Of a DNA stretch of 64,000 bases, positions 23,267-35,090 are shown one piece after another. The position numbers were made by a program, and so were the translations under genes. The notes under the pieces are model-generated. The model had not been told where the DNA came from and ran no database searches. It saw nothing but the letters and a program-made list of their open reading frames with translations. Origin of the DNA: Vicia villosa (Eukaryota; Streptophyta; Magnoliopsida; Fabales; Fabaceae); assembly GCF_029867415.1 (NCBI RefSeq), contig NC_081185.1:82344469-82408468 (forward strand), given 5' to 3'. Each line of letters begins with the position of its first letter. Positions within the stretch are counted from its first letter, which is position 1.

Positions 23267-23268
<2 letters not shown>

Positions 23269-23349
<81 letters not shown>
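23269..23349. repeat. (TA)n microsatellite, about 81 bp
   Basis: Uninterrupted AT dinucleotides 46 bases after the hAT MITE duplication. Confidence 0.95.
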
Positions 23350-23353
<4 letters not shown>

Positions 23354-24307
23354 TGTTTATCACCTCAGATATTATTACAAGTGAGATAAAAAGGAACGTG
23401 TTCTTAAAAAAAATAAAAACATGTTGTTGTTGGTGATTGAACATATGACTAGTAAAACATTTCCACTCGGTTGGAAGCTCAACTGAGTAGAAAAGTGACA
23501 CACTTTCCATAATACACTTCTTTATCTTGCCAATCAAATCGAGGTAAAAATATTTTTAACCGAGGTAAAATCACTAATTCTTACTAGTGCTTCAACAACA
23601 CCCGATGATTTTCCAATGTGGGTCGTGAGAGGCTAGCTTTCTCCTTGTGCGGTGAAGCATATTGGGCCGCTTATTCGTGTTTGAATCTATGTTGTTCATA
23701 AAATAAGATTTCTATGATCAAACAAGAAAAGGCATATCATAATAAAAAATGCGAAAATAATGTATTAGCAATCAAAACAAGAAACAATAGGAAAAATAAA
23801 GCAATCCAACTTTTCTTATTCGGAAAAAAGGTTTGAATTTCAAAATCTGAACTACACGCAACAGAGCAGAAACCGTTCATGCAAATACCTTAACCCTTAA
23901 GTAACCCAAATCAATACCAAAACTAATTAGGACCAAATAAATATTATATTTCTATGGGATATATCCCAATGTAGCATAATTCTAACCTATTAAAGAATCA
24001 CATGAATATCAAATAAAAAATCAAGGGTATGAGAAATTTACCAAATCCTAGAGATTAATGTGCTTAGCTTGAGTGTAGATAAGTGGAAGTTGATGAAGAT
24101 GCTAGGTTTGAACGAACATGAGTAGAACTTGAGAGAAATATTGGAACAAGGTTGAAACAAGAGTAAATATTGGTGAGAGCTTTGTTATGCACTAATTTTT
24201 TTGGTTTCAAATGTAAGGGAAATACAATGCACAATTACTTAAATGAATACGTCTGAAGTTTAATATTCGTAAGTTGAATCCAAATTTTGAAATCCATATA
24301 TATTTTT
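23350..24307. other. Unassigned DNA
   Basis: No gene. 23360-23520 has, on the minus strand, weak tRNA-like words (CTCAGTTGAGC, GTTCAATCACC) but no cloverleaf. The rest is A/T-rich, with LTR-like text near 24050-24200 that lacks matching ends. Confidence 0.25.
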
Positions 24308-26300
24308 TGTTAGAACAAGTTTGTTTCCATACTTTATCTCTAAGTTTTGATGATAACAACACATATATTTTATATGTAAACAATTTTGTTTCTAATGTTT
24401 TCTTGAGTGTGCATATCACAAAGCTCTGTATGATTTAGGACTATTGTCTAAAGAATCATTAGAAATGTTGTCGTCAGATATATTACCTTCTTTAATTTCT
24501 AAAGAAACATCAGTAGTTTTATGGAATGCTGAATGTTAATCAAAAAGATGATCTCTTGTCTAATTCTCATCAAGCGACTACTTTAGAAGTCTCAAGTTTC
24601 TCCAGAAGAAACAAAGAAGAAACAAGGTCTACAAGAAGTTGCTGCCTCAGATCAGAAACAAAGTCTACATCAGATACAAGTTGTTACTTCAAGATTAGAT
24701 GTCAAGATATGCTCGTTAGAAGAGTTGTTTCTTGTTACTCTGAAGACATTGTCCAGATCAGCTTATAATAATCAAAATCAAAAATACAAATTAGTTGACG
24801 ACTCTTGTTTAGATATCTAGACGTGTTCCTCAGATATGTTGTTGCATTATTCTCTAAAGAAATTGTTCTATTTTGAAAGACTGTAACACTATTTCTTGTA
24901 TTACTCGTGTTGTCTCACTATCAAATCAATTATCTCATCAGATACAGATTTGATCTAGGAAGTCATGCGTCGTACTTCAAAAAGGCTGCTGTCATTATTT
25001 TTAAAAGACAAAGTTCTGTTCCTTTTTGGTTGTGATGTTCTTATGCTATCCTAATAAAGTAGTTTTTGAACTAATCATCAGATACATCATCAGAAGAACA
25101 AAGAAAATAAAGTGATATCTTCCAAGCTTACTACTTCAGAATCAGAAGTACAACATTTGAAGATACAATGAAGAATTTTTTTCAAGAAGATTCGGTACAA
25201 CGGTCTGCTCAACAACTCACACTTATCAAGATGTTAGTACTATTCAAAAGTTGTCTTCCACGCCATCATGTCAAAGCTGCAAGCTACAGGCTAAGGAAGT
25301 AACATGTTCTATTATCCAACACCATACTTATATCCGTTGGAAAGTAACCATTGGCTTTTAAGAAAAGACTCTTCTATCCTTACAACGTCTCTTTCACTGA
25401 AGACTATAAATGAAGATCAAGACTTAAGCAAAAATGTTGCTGGAAGGTGAACAACCAAATATGTTGTTACCCAAATAGCCAAAGTTGTGGATTGCTACTA
25501 CAAAAGCCGAAGAAACTACTAGTGCAAATACCAAAGATGAAGATGTTGTCCATCGCAAATGCTAAAGTTGCAATGCTACAACAATTCGAAGAAGCTAAAG
25601 CTCAATCAAAGCAAAGCATAAGCTGTTGCAACATTATGAAGCTGAAGTTAAAAAGGACAAAGAAAGAAGAGAAGAAGATTACTACAAGATGCACATTAAC
25701 ATTATATCAAAAACATCTTTGTAGAATCTTGAAAACGCAGGGAACTGTTGCTCAGATCTTGCTCAACATTTTTGTGTTGCTGGTCTTAAACATATGTGTA
25801 ATCTTCTTTTTAGAAGAAATCTTGTAAACACAAACTGTTAATCAATTCTATTGATTATTCCTTGAGTGACTAGTCTTAGTCTGTATACTCAAGAAGACGG
25901 TGACTGGTTGTCATCGTTGAAAATCTTCTTCAGGGGACCTGTTTGGTTAGAATTCTTAAAGGAGTCGTTGATCGTTATATCTCTTAGGGGACCGGGTGGG
26001 TCAGAATTCTTAAGGGATCACTAACAGAATGGATTAATATTTTTTTGTTAGTCACCGGCAGTTGGCCCATGAAATTGTAATCATTTCTATGATTAGTGGA
26101 TTAAGTCATTTTCTAAGGCAAATTCACCTTGGCGGATGGACAAGACTAGCCTTTTCTAAGGGGAACATGGTTAAATGAATGTGTCATATTTCTCTTTATT
26201 GCATACACTAATGCTCAGCTAAACGAATATTTTTCTAAGAAGGGAAATTTTTTGAAAACCTAATTCAAACTCTCCTTTCTTGTGTTTTTCTCTACCTTAA
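24308..26300 (+). mobile_element. SIRE/Maximus-like copia LTR, about 2 kb
   Basis: It starts TGTTAGAACAAG and ends TCTACCTTAA (CA expected), with TTTTT on both sides as a weak, low-complexity target duplication. Near the end it has GGCGGATGGACAAGAC and then a CTCTCCTTTCTTGTGTTTTTC segment, which is also found at the end of the LTR fragment at 60046-60540. A unit of about 54 bases (GGGGACC...CAGAATTCTTAA type) is repeated at 25933 and 25987. No internal coding region follows, so it is probably a solo LTR. Confidence 0.6.
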
Positions 26301-26883
26301 TTTTTAACTTTGATTTGACCGTGGTCAGGTTGGGTTTGTTGTGGTATGTTGGAGTGCGTCCGGAGTTTGAAATTCACATATTTTTACTTGTATTTGTACG
26401 TGTGTTTTGGTGCGTTTGGATTTCAAAATTCAAATTTTGAGTGTATTTCTAATTATTTTTGTCAGGGTGGATGAGTAGGGCATGAAGTGTTGCAAAGAAT
26501 TTCTGTATTCTAGGGATGTTCATTTTGGGTGAAAATATGGAGTAAGAAAACAATCTGGGGGAGGGGGTACTGAGGGTGAATAAACTAAAACAAAAATTCA
26601 ATAGGTTTTCCATAAATGAATTATCGAAGGTTTTTCAGAGTTTGCTCGCATAAGATTTAGAGCAAAAATATTAGAATTATACTTTTATTAAAACTTGATA
26701 ATGTTAACACTTAATTATACTTAATTACTTTAAGATTTTAATCACCACTATAACTCTATTAGATTCTGATTCTAACAAAACCTAAACATACGTGATAAAT
26801 CACTATCAATGGAATAAACAATAAACTACACTAAGAATTGAAAACCTAAGCATCAATACCCTATGAAAAATAAAAACGAAAGG
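26301..26883. other. Unassigned DNA
   Basis: No gene. A short imperfect duplication (GTGCGTCCGGAGTTTGAAAT and GTGCGTTTGGATTTCAAAAT) lies at 26356-26430. Confidence 0.3.
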
Positions 26884-26959
26884 TGAGAGAGAGAGAGAGA
26901 GAAAGGGAAAGAGAGAGAGAGGGAGAAAGAGAGAGTGAGAGAGAGAGAGAGAGAGAGAG
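26884..26959. repeat. (GA)n microsatellite with interruptions
   Basis: About 76 bases of GA dinucleotides broken by AAAGGGAAA, GGGAGAAA and GAGTGA. Confidence 0.95.
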
Positions 26960-27349
26960 GACACTGGGATTTATAGTGCTTCGACGTTCATCCCCGCTTT
27001 TCCTATGTGCACTCTTCAATGGTTTCTCATTGGAACCAGCATATTATTCCTTCTTTTTTTGACGAGGAATTATGGAGAGAAGAATCTCATTCTTTTCAAA
27101 GGAATTTGTCAGCACTAATGACAACAACCTCAATCTTGCATTAAATTAAAAAACTTTACCCAATCTTCTAGAACAATTAGTTTCAAGATAATGGCTCCCT
27201 TAATCAATTATAAATATGTCATTATCAATATCTGAAATGAAAAAAGGTTGAAGAAGAAAGAATTTTGATTGCAATTGACCTTTTCAAAAGTGAGTGAAAT
27301 TTGATTTTACAGAAAATCACACAAATGCTTATGAGATTCACTGAAGTTA

Positions 27350-27720
27350 TGTTTTGATAATGATGACAAAATGATTTTATATGTGCTTGAGATTAATCAC
27401 AAAAATGAGTGGAAAAAGTTGGTTATATTTGAATCAAGAACATGTCGTAGTTGGAGTTAAATAAGCAAGTGAAGTGGAATAAGAAGGAATCAGATTTTTG
27501 ACACATTTCACACTTGATTAGAATCAGGAACAAAGTCTTATTTTAATCAAAGACTCCGTGATTCGAATCAAGTACAAATCTTGATTTAGATCAATTGCAA
27601 TAGAGCCAAATGGAAAATGCTGAAAAATGGTCTGATTCGAATCATGTGTAAAATATGATTTGAATCAAATCAAACAGAGGTGACCAGAAGGAGCTTGGTT
27701 CGAATCATAAGGCAGACTCA
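27350..27720 (+). repeat. SIRE-like LTR start, fragment
   Basis: It begins TGTTTTGATAATGATGACAA, the common opening of SIRE/Ivana-type LTRs. It then carries several GATTCGAATCA-like words (about 27550, 27635, 27655, 27700), a known habit of such LTRs. The right end is truncated. Confidence 0.45.
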
Positions 27721-28330
27721 ATAAACGATAATGAACGAAAACAATAAGAAAAACAACAAAATAATCGTATTAGAGGTGCTCCCCCTAAATATGTTAGGGA
27801 CATGCAACAATCCAAACCCAACCCATTTTGTCTTAACCTTACGCTTAAGAACGATTATCTCTTCCTCACACTTAGGGTTTTAGTTTCAGCATTCTCTAAT
27901 CTCTTCTAACAATATTGCCTTCTTCTCATCTTCTTCGCAATGTACATCTCACATCTTTTTCCTTAATCTCTCATCTATTATGTTCTTTCTTTTTCATCTT
28001 CTCATTTTTATGTTATTGTTCTCTCTTCCAATTTCGTTTTTATCCTACCTTTTATGTTCTTGACATTATTATTTATTATTTAGTAGTGTATGAATGATTA
28101 AATACAAAATTATGTTGTCATCTACGTATATGTATGTCTCAATAAAAATATTATAAAAAATCGAATCAACCTAAACCACATTAGTTAAGTTTAGTTTGGT
28201 TTAGTTCAATTTTATTTATAAAAATCAACTGAACTAAACTGACACCCAATTTTTTCTCTTAAAATCTAATGACTTTTTACGACAAAACCGTCCCACGCAA
28301 ACAACTTAAATAATGTATTATATTGCCTAG
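27721..28330. other. Unassigned DNA
   Basis: No gene. 28175-28245 has a TTAGTTTGGTTTAGTTC/GAACTAAACT inverted pair that may be a small MITE remnant. Confidence 0.25.
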
Positions 28331-29339
28331 ATTATCATATTTAGCCCATTTTGTTTGGACCCAAAAACCATGATCCTTTTTGATAGGTTGACACTGCATT
28401 TTCATCTTACCATTAAAATAAAAACCACAACAACACTGCGTTATCATCTGTTTTATTTATTCTCCATTCCCTACCATATATATAAACATATAAATAAAAA
28501 GCCGTTTATTTTGGAAATCCAATTTCCTTCCGTGAATTGTTTCTTCTCTACATCCTTGGGATCTTTTGCAGATACCAACCCAGAAGAAAGAAGAGCAAAA
28601 AATAATAAAAAAAAAAAATTAAATTCAACACCCTTTGTAAATCCCTTTCTTCAGTTCTGATTTTATTTATTTTTTGTGCAATTTATATTTTTGGATCTGA
28701 TTGGGGTTTGATCTTGCTATTTCAATTAGATGATTTTTTGTTTCTTAATTTTAATTTTTCCAAAAAATTATATGGTTTTTTTTGTATGATTGGATTTTTC
28801 TGTAGGGTTTGGTTTTGGGGATTTAATTTAGGGTTTGTTTTTATAATTTGTGTGGTGATTGGATGTTGATCTTGTGTTTGGTTGCATGGATGATATACTC
28901 TTTGGGGATTCCTTTTCATTTTATGATTCTAGTTGGTTCTAAGTTTGTTTATTTGGTGATGATTGAATAGGGTGTGATTTGAATGTTCTACAATTGAAAA
29001 TTTGATTTTTTTTCTTCCTAGAAGTCATGTATAGTTTGCTTTATTATGATAGATTTCTTGATTGGACTAATTAATCGCCCCCAATTTGTTCTGAGGCGTT
29101 TTAGAACAAGAAGTTTTTGGGTTGTAAACATTGCTATGTTGTTTCTACTAAATATTTGTCCTTTGCTACATATCTAAAGAAGCAAACTTGATACACTTAT
29201 GGGAACTAATGCTTGCCTAATATTTTTGGCCTTTTCCGAATGTATTTAGGTTATAGGCATCTTTGATTTGCGAAATTTATTGATCCTTAGTTAGTGATGG
29301 TGTTGGAAAGGCAGAAATCCCATCTACCTGATAACCCTA

Positions 29340-29570
29340 CATTTTTATGGTTATGTAGAGAGAAGACAGGTAGATTATGTGATAAGGAGAATAGATCAGA
29401 TGGAGAGGAGTCAAACAATTAGAGGTAGAGGAAGATCTAGAATAACTGTAAGAGAAGTTATTACGAAATATTTTGAGATTAAAGATCTAGATAGAAGTAT
29501 GGTCCTAGATAGAACATTATGACGGAAGTTGATCCATGTAGCTGACTCCACCCTGATAAATTCCCTTTTC
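29340..29570 (+). mobile_element. RTE-type LINE, C-terminal fragment
   Basis: In frame on the plus strand this reads IDQMERSQTIRGRGR, then LDRSMVLDRTL and KLIHVADSTL, the conserved C-terminal end of plant RTE-type LINE proteins. One TGA replaces the conserved tryptophan codon after DRTL. Only the 3' end is present, as expected for 5'-truncated LINE insertions. Confidence 0.6.
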
Positions 29571-29727
29571 GTGACCCAAACCAACAAAACAGAGATGCTG
29601 GATAAGACATGAGTCTAACTTGCTACCTATGACATCTTTGGAGAGTTGTAACAATAACACATTGAAGTCCTTGTATTTATTGTTTTCTATTATGCTTAGT
29701 TTTCTTGTGATTTCACTTAAATACTTG

Positions 29728-29901
29728 CAGTGTTGTTAAATGGCAGTCTTGGGGCTGCCATGGCGGATTTTTTGATTACCGCCGCAGCCAATTGGTGAAA
29801 GGATGCCTGCTATGGTGATGCCATAGACAGCAATAGCGTGTTTATATGACAGATTTTTGGCCTTCAGCCATACACCGCCATGCGCCCATGAACAACTACT
29901 G
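29728..29901. mobile_element. Small hAT-like MITE, 174 bp
   Basis: Ends CAGTGTTGTTAAATGGC and (reverse complement) CAGTAGTTGTTCATGGGC pair imperfectly, with a CCATGGCGG/CCGCCATG-rich middle. The CAGTG start is typical of hAT ends. No clean 8-base duplication was found. Confidence 0.45.
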
Positions 29902-30651
29902 CTTTGCATGTTCTTAGGGATTCATTAATAACATAAACCATCTCTGTTGTGATCTAGTTAGTATAGTAGCGGATTCATCGATGAACATCTTAGAATAGAA
30001 AACATTATTAGGAAAAAAGTGTTGAATTTATGGATCAGGTTGATTGAAACTTACTTATTTCTCTCTTTCGATGGATACATCTCTAACTTCTATTTTAAAT
30101 TCAATTGACAGAGTTTTTGTTTTTTGTAATATTGTTTTATTTAACCGTCTTTTTCTTCCTTTTTTGATGGTATACCTGCAGACTTTGTGGCTTGTTGGTG
30201 ATTCTGTTGTACAGAAGTGTTCGATAAAATTACATATGTTCAAGATTGTAGTGTTCTTTGATTCCTTATTTATATCGTACTTTGGAGCATTGCATGAGTG
30301 ATTTCCCTGTGATTCTTTTGTGAAGTCAAGTAAAGGTCCTATAATTACAAACTGAGATTCAGAATCCTCTGGTAGGGAATATAGCTAGAGCTTATTGTCT
30401 TGGTAAGTTTATAAGCAAATGATCCACAAAATATTGCTATCCCCGTGTCCTTATTCCCTTTTGCATTGCCAGCACTGAATCTCGGTTCGAGTTATTCATG
30501 TTCTCAATTTTTTTACATGTTCATTTTCTTTCTCTATATATTTATGTTTAGACCGGTGTATTTTGCTTTTATGTCAGAACATAAATGGTTATGAAAAAAA
30601 TGGTTTTCTAATGAGTTTAATATGTTGAGTAGTTAACACGGTTCGAGGAAG

Positions 30652-31830
30652 ATGGCTGGTTTTAAGCGAAGGTTATGTAGTGATTCAGATATCCATGCTC
30701 TTCACAAAGAATTGGATGAAGTTTCATGTCCTATCTGCATGGACCATCCACATAATGCTGTTCTCCTACTTTGCAGCTCTCACGATAAGGGCTGCAGATC
30801 TTACGTTTGTGATACAAGTTATAGGCATTCAAATTGTCTGGACCGATTTAAAAAAATGAGGGACAACTCTACGGAGAACCCGAATTTACCAAGTTCTTTA
30901 ATAAACACTAACAACTCTTCTGGTAATAGTTTTGATATTAACTTTACTATGCAATCTGACATGCGTAATGTTAACGAACTCTTCCAAAATGAATTTAACA
31001 CTCTATTGTCTGTTGGAATTCCACAAGGATCGAGACCGGGTGATGCCCAAGATCCAAGTAGACATTTAAACCAACATGACGAAGGCATTTTAGAAACTGT
31101 TGATTCTGAGAACTTGCAGGACAGGGCTGTTCTTGAGGAGGATTTAGCAGTAGATAATTCGTCCGAGGACTCGAAATCGAGTTTGCAGTGTCCTCTATGT
31201 AGAGGTACAGTATTAAGCTGGGAGGTTGTTGAAGAGGCTAGAAATTATCTGAACATGAAGAAGAGAAGTTGCTCAAGGGATTCGTGCTCGTTCGCTGGAG
31301 ATTATCTGGAATTGCGTAGGCATGCTAGGAGAGTTCATCCTACTTCTCGTCCCTCGAACGTTGATCCAACAAGAGAACAAGCGTGGCAACAATTTGAGCG
31401 TCAGAGAGAATACGGCGATATTGTGAGTGCTATACAGTCTGCTATACCAGGAGCTGTTGTCGTCGGGGATTATGTTCTCGAAAACGGAGACGGTATTGGT
31501 AGGTTACCAGGTGGTGGTGATAGGGATGGGAACAACGGCAATGGTAATGGATCTTGGTTAACCACTACTACCATCTTGTTCCAAATGATGGATAGCACCA
31601 TTGAAATCGTAAGGGAACCAAGACCTCGTTCTTCAAATACATGGTCAAGGCATCATCGCCGTTCGTCCGACCGCCGTCGCTATCTTTGGGGTGAGAATTT
31701 GTTGGGTCTTCAAGATAATGAAGTCGAAGAAGACCTGCGAATATTTAACGAACTGGTTGAAGATGCATCGCATGTTCCAAGGAGGCGCCGACGTTTGAAC
31801 AGGACAAGGTCCAACGAAGATCAATCATGA
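30652..31830 (+). CDS. DUF1644 zinc-finger protein
   Basis: One uninterrupted coding exon, 392 residues. The N-terminal block has CPIC (26-29), then C41, H44, C48, C53, H59 and C62. A second block has CPLC (180-183), then a C2H2-like C-x4-C...H-x4-H segment at about 207-228 (SCSRDSCSFAGDYLELRRHARRVHP). This two-part cysteine pattern is the DUF1644 domain, found only in plants and related to RING/C2H2 zinc fingers. Some members are linked to stress response; the molecular role is unsettled. Between the blocks lies a Ser/Asn-rich linker, and the C-terminus has a Gly/Asn run and an Arg-rich end. The first ATG follows an in-frame upstream stop. It likely has a 5' leader intron and perhaps a 3' one. 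Confidence 0.92.
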   Translation: MAGFKRRLCSDSDIHALHKELDEVSCPICMDHPHNAVLLLCSSHDKGCRSYVCDTSYRHSNCLDRFKKMRDNSTENPNLPSSLINTNNSSGNSFDINFTMQSDMRNVNELFQNEFNTLLSVGIPQGSRPGDAQDPSRHLNQHDEGILETVDSENLQDRAVLEEDLAVDNSSEDSKSSLQCPLCRGTVLSWEVVEEARNYLNMKKRSCSRDSCSFAGDYLELRRHARRVHPTSRPSNVDPTREQAWQQFERQREYGDIVSAIQSAIPGAVVVGDYVLENGDGIGRLPGGGDRDGNNGNGNGSWLTTTTILFQMMDSTIEIVREPRPRSSNTWSRHHRRSSDRRRYLWGENLLGLQDNEVEEDLRIFNELVEDASHVPRRRRRLNRTRSNEDQS

Positions 31831-32757
31831 TGGTTGTCGTCATTTATCTGGTAATTAATATTCATACTTCTGTTTTTTTTGTCAGAACTTTTTGAATTGT
31901 TTCTGATTTAGCATGTTATAACCTCGCCCGGTTTCTTCAATAGAATTGTTTGAGCAAGCATGCCGAACATGGTCAAGTCGTATCTCGGAAACATGATTTC
32001 GGGCCTATGCATGGACCCTTAGAGTATGCTGAAACAGCAAAGTTCAGAATAAATCATGATCAAATCCTTATACACAAGTTTCAATGAAACAAGAAATTCT
32101 AGAATTATTGTTTTTGTTAAAGCTTGGTTTTATGTAAAACAGCATTTAGCCTCAGGATCACTAAACTTCTGGGTGATTTGGCAAGTTGTTGCATAGTATG
32201 TGTAAATTATAGTAGTATCGTGTATTGAAATTGTTCAATCTTTACATCTATTAAATTGTTTGTTTTTCAGCTTGGGAATATTGTCGTCATCTTTGTGAGT
32301 CACATTGTATCATTCATTCGTTGTTTGCATAAGAAGTTATTAAAAATTAAATGCCATTAAGAAATGTTACTGTGCTAATGGAGAAAGAAGTTACGTGTAC
32401 GTTTGCATATGCCATTATGCATACGTATTTTATAGCTTGATAAATGCGTTACTTAAGTTTATGATATGAGTTGATTATATGAATAGATTGCTTTGGACGG
32501 AACTGTTATGATTGTTAGATGAAACATGCGTATGTGTGAATTTTGACTTAGTGTTTTTTTTTGTCTTTGGATTCTGAAATCTGATTATAATGAACCAGGT
32601 AAACAGGTATAATAAAAATGAACATTTCATTGAATCAAATTAAATTTAATAACATAATACTTAACAACACCAATAATACGTAATACGTTATGTATTAAAA
32701 AATCAAACACAAACAAGATTATAGAAGAAAAACACCCGTCACTTTGTTATTTAGTCC
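31831..32757 (+). other. 3' untranslated region and flank of the DUF1644 gene
   Basis: A possible 3' leader-type intron runs from CTG/GTAATTAAT at 31851 to TTTTTCAG/CTTGGG at about 32271. After about 32350 the DNA is A/T-rich with no recognised feature. Confidence 0.35.
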
Positions 32758-33899
32758 AACCATGTTTATTGCGATTTCATCAAACTTGAACAGATATCAT
32801 CACAAATAAATATGATAAGGGTAAGGCTTAGAAATTTCACTAAATTGCTTGAATTGTTGAAAGAAATGCTTCCATTATATAACATATGTTGCCAAATTAT
32901 AGTTATGAAGCCAAGAAGATATTGTGTTCAATTCGAGAGATATCGTAATCACTGTAGCGATTGGACTATATCCAAATACATGCATGTCGGAATGATTACA
33001 TATTATATAGGAAAGAGTATGAAAACTTTAAGGAGTGCCCAAGGTGTGAGGAGTCACGCTACAAGCATAAGGACAACGGTGTTGAAGACGATGATGTAAC
33101 TAAAAAGAGTTTTTTTTTCAAGGTGATGTGGTACCTACTGATAATTCAAAAGTTATAAAGATTGTTTGCTAATGTTAATGACGCAAAGAATACTAGATGA
33201 CATGCAGATGAAAGAGCGTGTAATGGAAAAATTCTCCATGTAGGCAATTCTTTACAATGAAAGAAAATTGATTCTTTGTTTCCAGATTTTACCCTTAAAC
33301 CAAAGGAACCTTAGGCTTTGACCTGCCACCAACGGAATGAACCCTTTCGATAATTTGAGTACTAATCGTACGTCATGGTCTGTTCTTCTTATAATTTCAA
33401 CCTATCTCCATGGCTGTGCATGAAGCGCAAATATATGATGTTATCAATGATGATTTTGGATCTAAGACAATCAGGAACCAGCATAGGTGTATATTTAATG
33501 TTATTGATTTAAGTTTTAATAATTTTGTGGGAGGAAGGTGTTGATGTTGATGATGCGTATACATGTGATAACTTTAAGCTGCGTCCCATTGTTGTTTTGT
33601 AGAATTAATGACTTTCCTGCATACGGAAAATTTGTCTGGGTATAACATCAAATGACATAAAGAGTGTCCTATATATGAATTTGATACATGCCACCACCAA
33701 TTACTAAAAGGAAAAAAGGACTGTTTATCTTGGGCATACAAAATTTCTAAGACCTAATCATCCATACCGTAGATTGCGGAAGACTTTTAATGGAGAGTAG
33801 GAGTTTGATATCGCTACAAAGCCTTTAACCGAGAAAGAAATTTTTAAAAGACAACAACACATTAATGGTGTCTTTGGAAAGAAACAAAAAAGGCCGTGG
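32758..33899 (+). pseudogene. CACTA (En/Spm) transposase, left part
   Basis: TNP2-type transposase text in broken frames. KLLELLKEMLP near 32850 is followed by the zinc-binding block IHACRNDYILYRKEYE and CPRCEESRYK (32970-33060). Next come VMWYLLII and RLFANVNDAK, then a NPFDNLSTN/CMKRKYMMLSMM block near 33340-33460. EFDTCHHQL, GHTKFL and the end GVFGKKQKR lie up to 33890. These are the conserved landmarks of plant CACTA transposases in the right order. Several frame changes and stops make it dead. It continues at 38390 after a 4.5 kb insertion. Confidence 0.8.
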
Positions 33900-34398
33900 T
33901 GTAGTGGTGGAAATTTGAGACTAGAGCCATTGATTGACTTAGCTCAGACATTTTTAGTAGAGTCGCCACTGCGCTTTATTGTTTCCAAAGGAAATGGGAA
34001 AAGAGCGAAATAAAACCCACAACAATTTTTAAAATCAAAACTAATAAACTTATCAGAGATCTATGGTTCGGGGGTTGGTTATACAAGGGGAAGGTATTAT
34101 CACCCCTCACATCTATGGTACTCCATAGGAACCTCTTTGAAATATATATTATTGTTATCATCATAAACTGCTTTTGTATTTTTTGTTTAAATAGAGTCTG
34201 AGGATGAGGAAAGAAGATTTTAAAAGTGAGCTCGATAAGACATCGCATCTTAGGTCTACACACCCCTTTAACAATAGGGAAGTAAGAGCTTTTGTACTTC
34301 CCCTTAAAAGGAAAAAAAAGCCAAGTGGCAAAATATTTTTGGGTGTTGAGTTTTAACAATACTCAACGGGTTTTTAAAGTGTTAAGCCTTAACAATAC

Positions 34399-34906
34399 TG
34401 TTCTGGTCTGGGCTGAACAGGCCCAACACTTGGTTCGCAGCCGAATATGCACAATCTTGTAATCATGACCGAGCAGGCCCAAATCCGGTTCTGGCCCAAT
34501 GTACGCGTGTACTAGCCGTTGTAACCGTAAGCCCCATATGTATTCACGTGATCAAACCCACTAGCGAGGGATTTGGGAAGCTTTCCCCAACCCCTACGCT
34601 CCACTCATCCATAATACAAGCCACCTGCTGACTCAGCCCTAACACAAGGGATTCTGGCAGTTTCCTAGCACGTGGGCCTCCATTAGATTTGGCCCAATTA
34701 GGGAACCTTGGCCCAATGTTGGGGGCTATAAATACCCTTTTTCAATAGAGGGTCAGGTATTCATTCATTCTCTCACTAAATCTCGTACTTGCTCTCTGAT
34801 TGCTTTCTCACTTTGGCATTGGAGTATCTTGCAACTACACCCCCTCTAATCCTTCAAGTCCACCACAAGCTGACCTTGACGATCCATTCTGATCAGATAA
34901 GATCAA
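34399..34906 (+). mobile_element. Solo LTR (508 bp) with 5-bp duplication AATAC
   Basis: Perfect AATAC at 34394-34398 and 34907-34911, with ends TGTTCTGGTC and AAGATCA. Removing it rejoins a local tandem repeat (TTAACAATACTYAACrGGTTTTTAAA type), which confirms the boundaries. A TATAAATA box lies at 34727-34734, and its GGCCCAA-rich composition differs from the surrounding LTR. Confidence 0.88.
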
Positions 34907-34910
34907 ATAC

Positions 34911-35090
34911 TTAACAGGTTTTAAAAGGTTCCAAGATTTAACAATTAATACAAGGCAGTGGTGATTTAAAAGAGGTTGATTGAGCTTTAACAATACAAAA
35001 CCAAGGGTTGATTTAAAAAGGTTGAGCTTTAACAATACAAAACCATTTTAAAACAAGGAGGGGTGAAAAGCTTTAACAATACTAAGCACA
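34911..35090. repeat. Tandem repeat in the Ogre-like LTR
   Basis: About five imperfect copies of a 35-45 base unit built on GCTTTAACAATACAAAACCA and GGTTGATTTAAAAAGG. The same unit is seen on the other side of the solo LTR at 34345-34398. Confidence 0.6.

Larger units (their letters stand above)
28331..30651 (+). promoter_or_regulatory. Promoter and long 5' leader of the DUF1644 gene
   Basis: A TATATAAAC/TATAAATA cluster at 28479-28497 is a good TATA candidate. The purine-rich block at 28550-28640 looks like a leader exon. The ~2 kb between it and the ATG at 30652 is T-rich, like a plant leader intron, and contains a LINE fragment and a small MITE-like repeat. Exact splice sites are not resolved. 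Confidence 0.4.

Noticed and set aside
23360..23520. SINE on the minus strand
   Set aside because: Only weak tRNA-like words, with no A-tail or target duplication.
23217..23537. Open frames through (TA)n giving Ile-Tyr repeats (also at 41399, 55137 and 61834)
   Set aside because: They are translations of TA microsatellites and have no other support.
26884..26959. Regulatory GAGA element
   Set aside because: An isolated microsatellite next to LTR fragments with no gene nearby.
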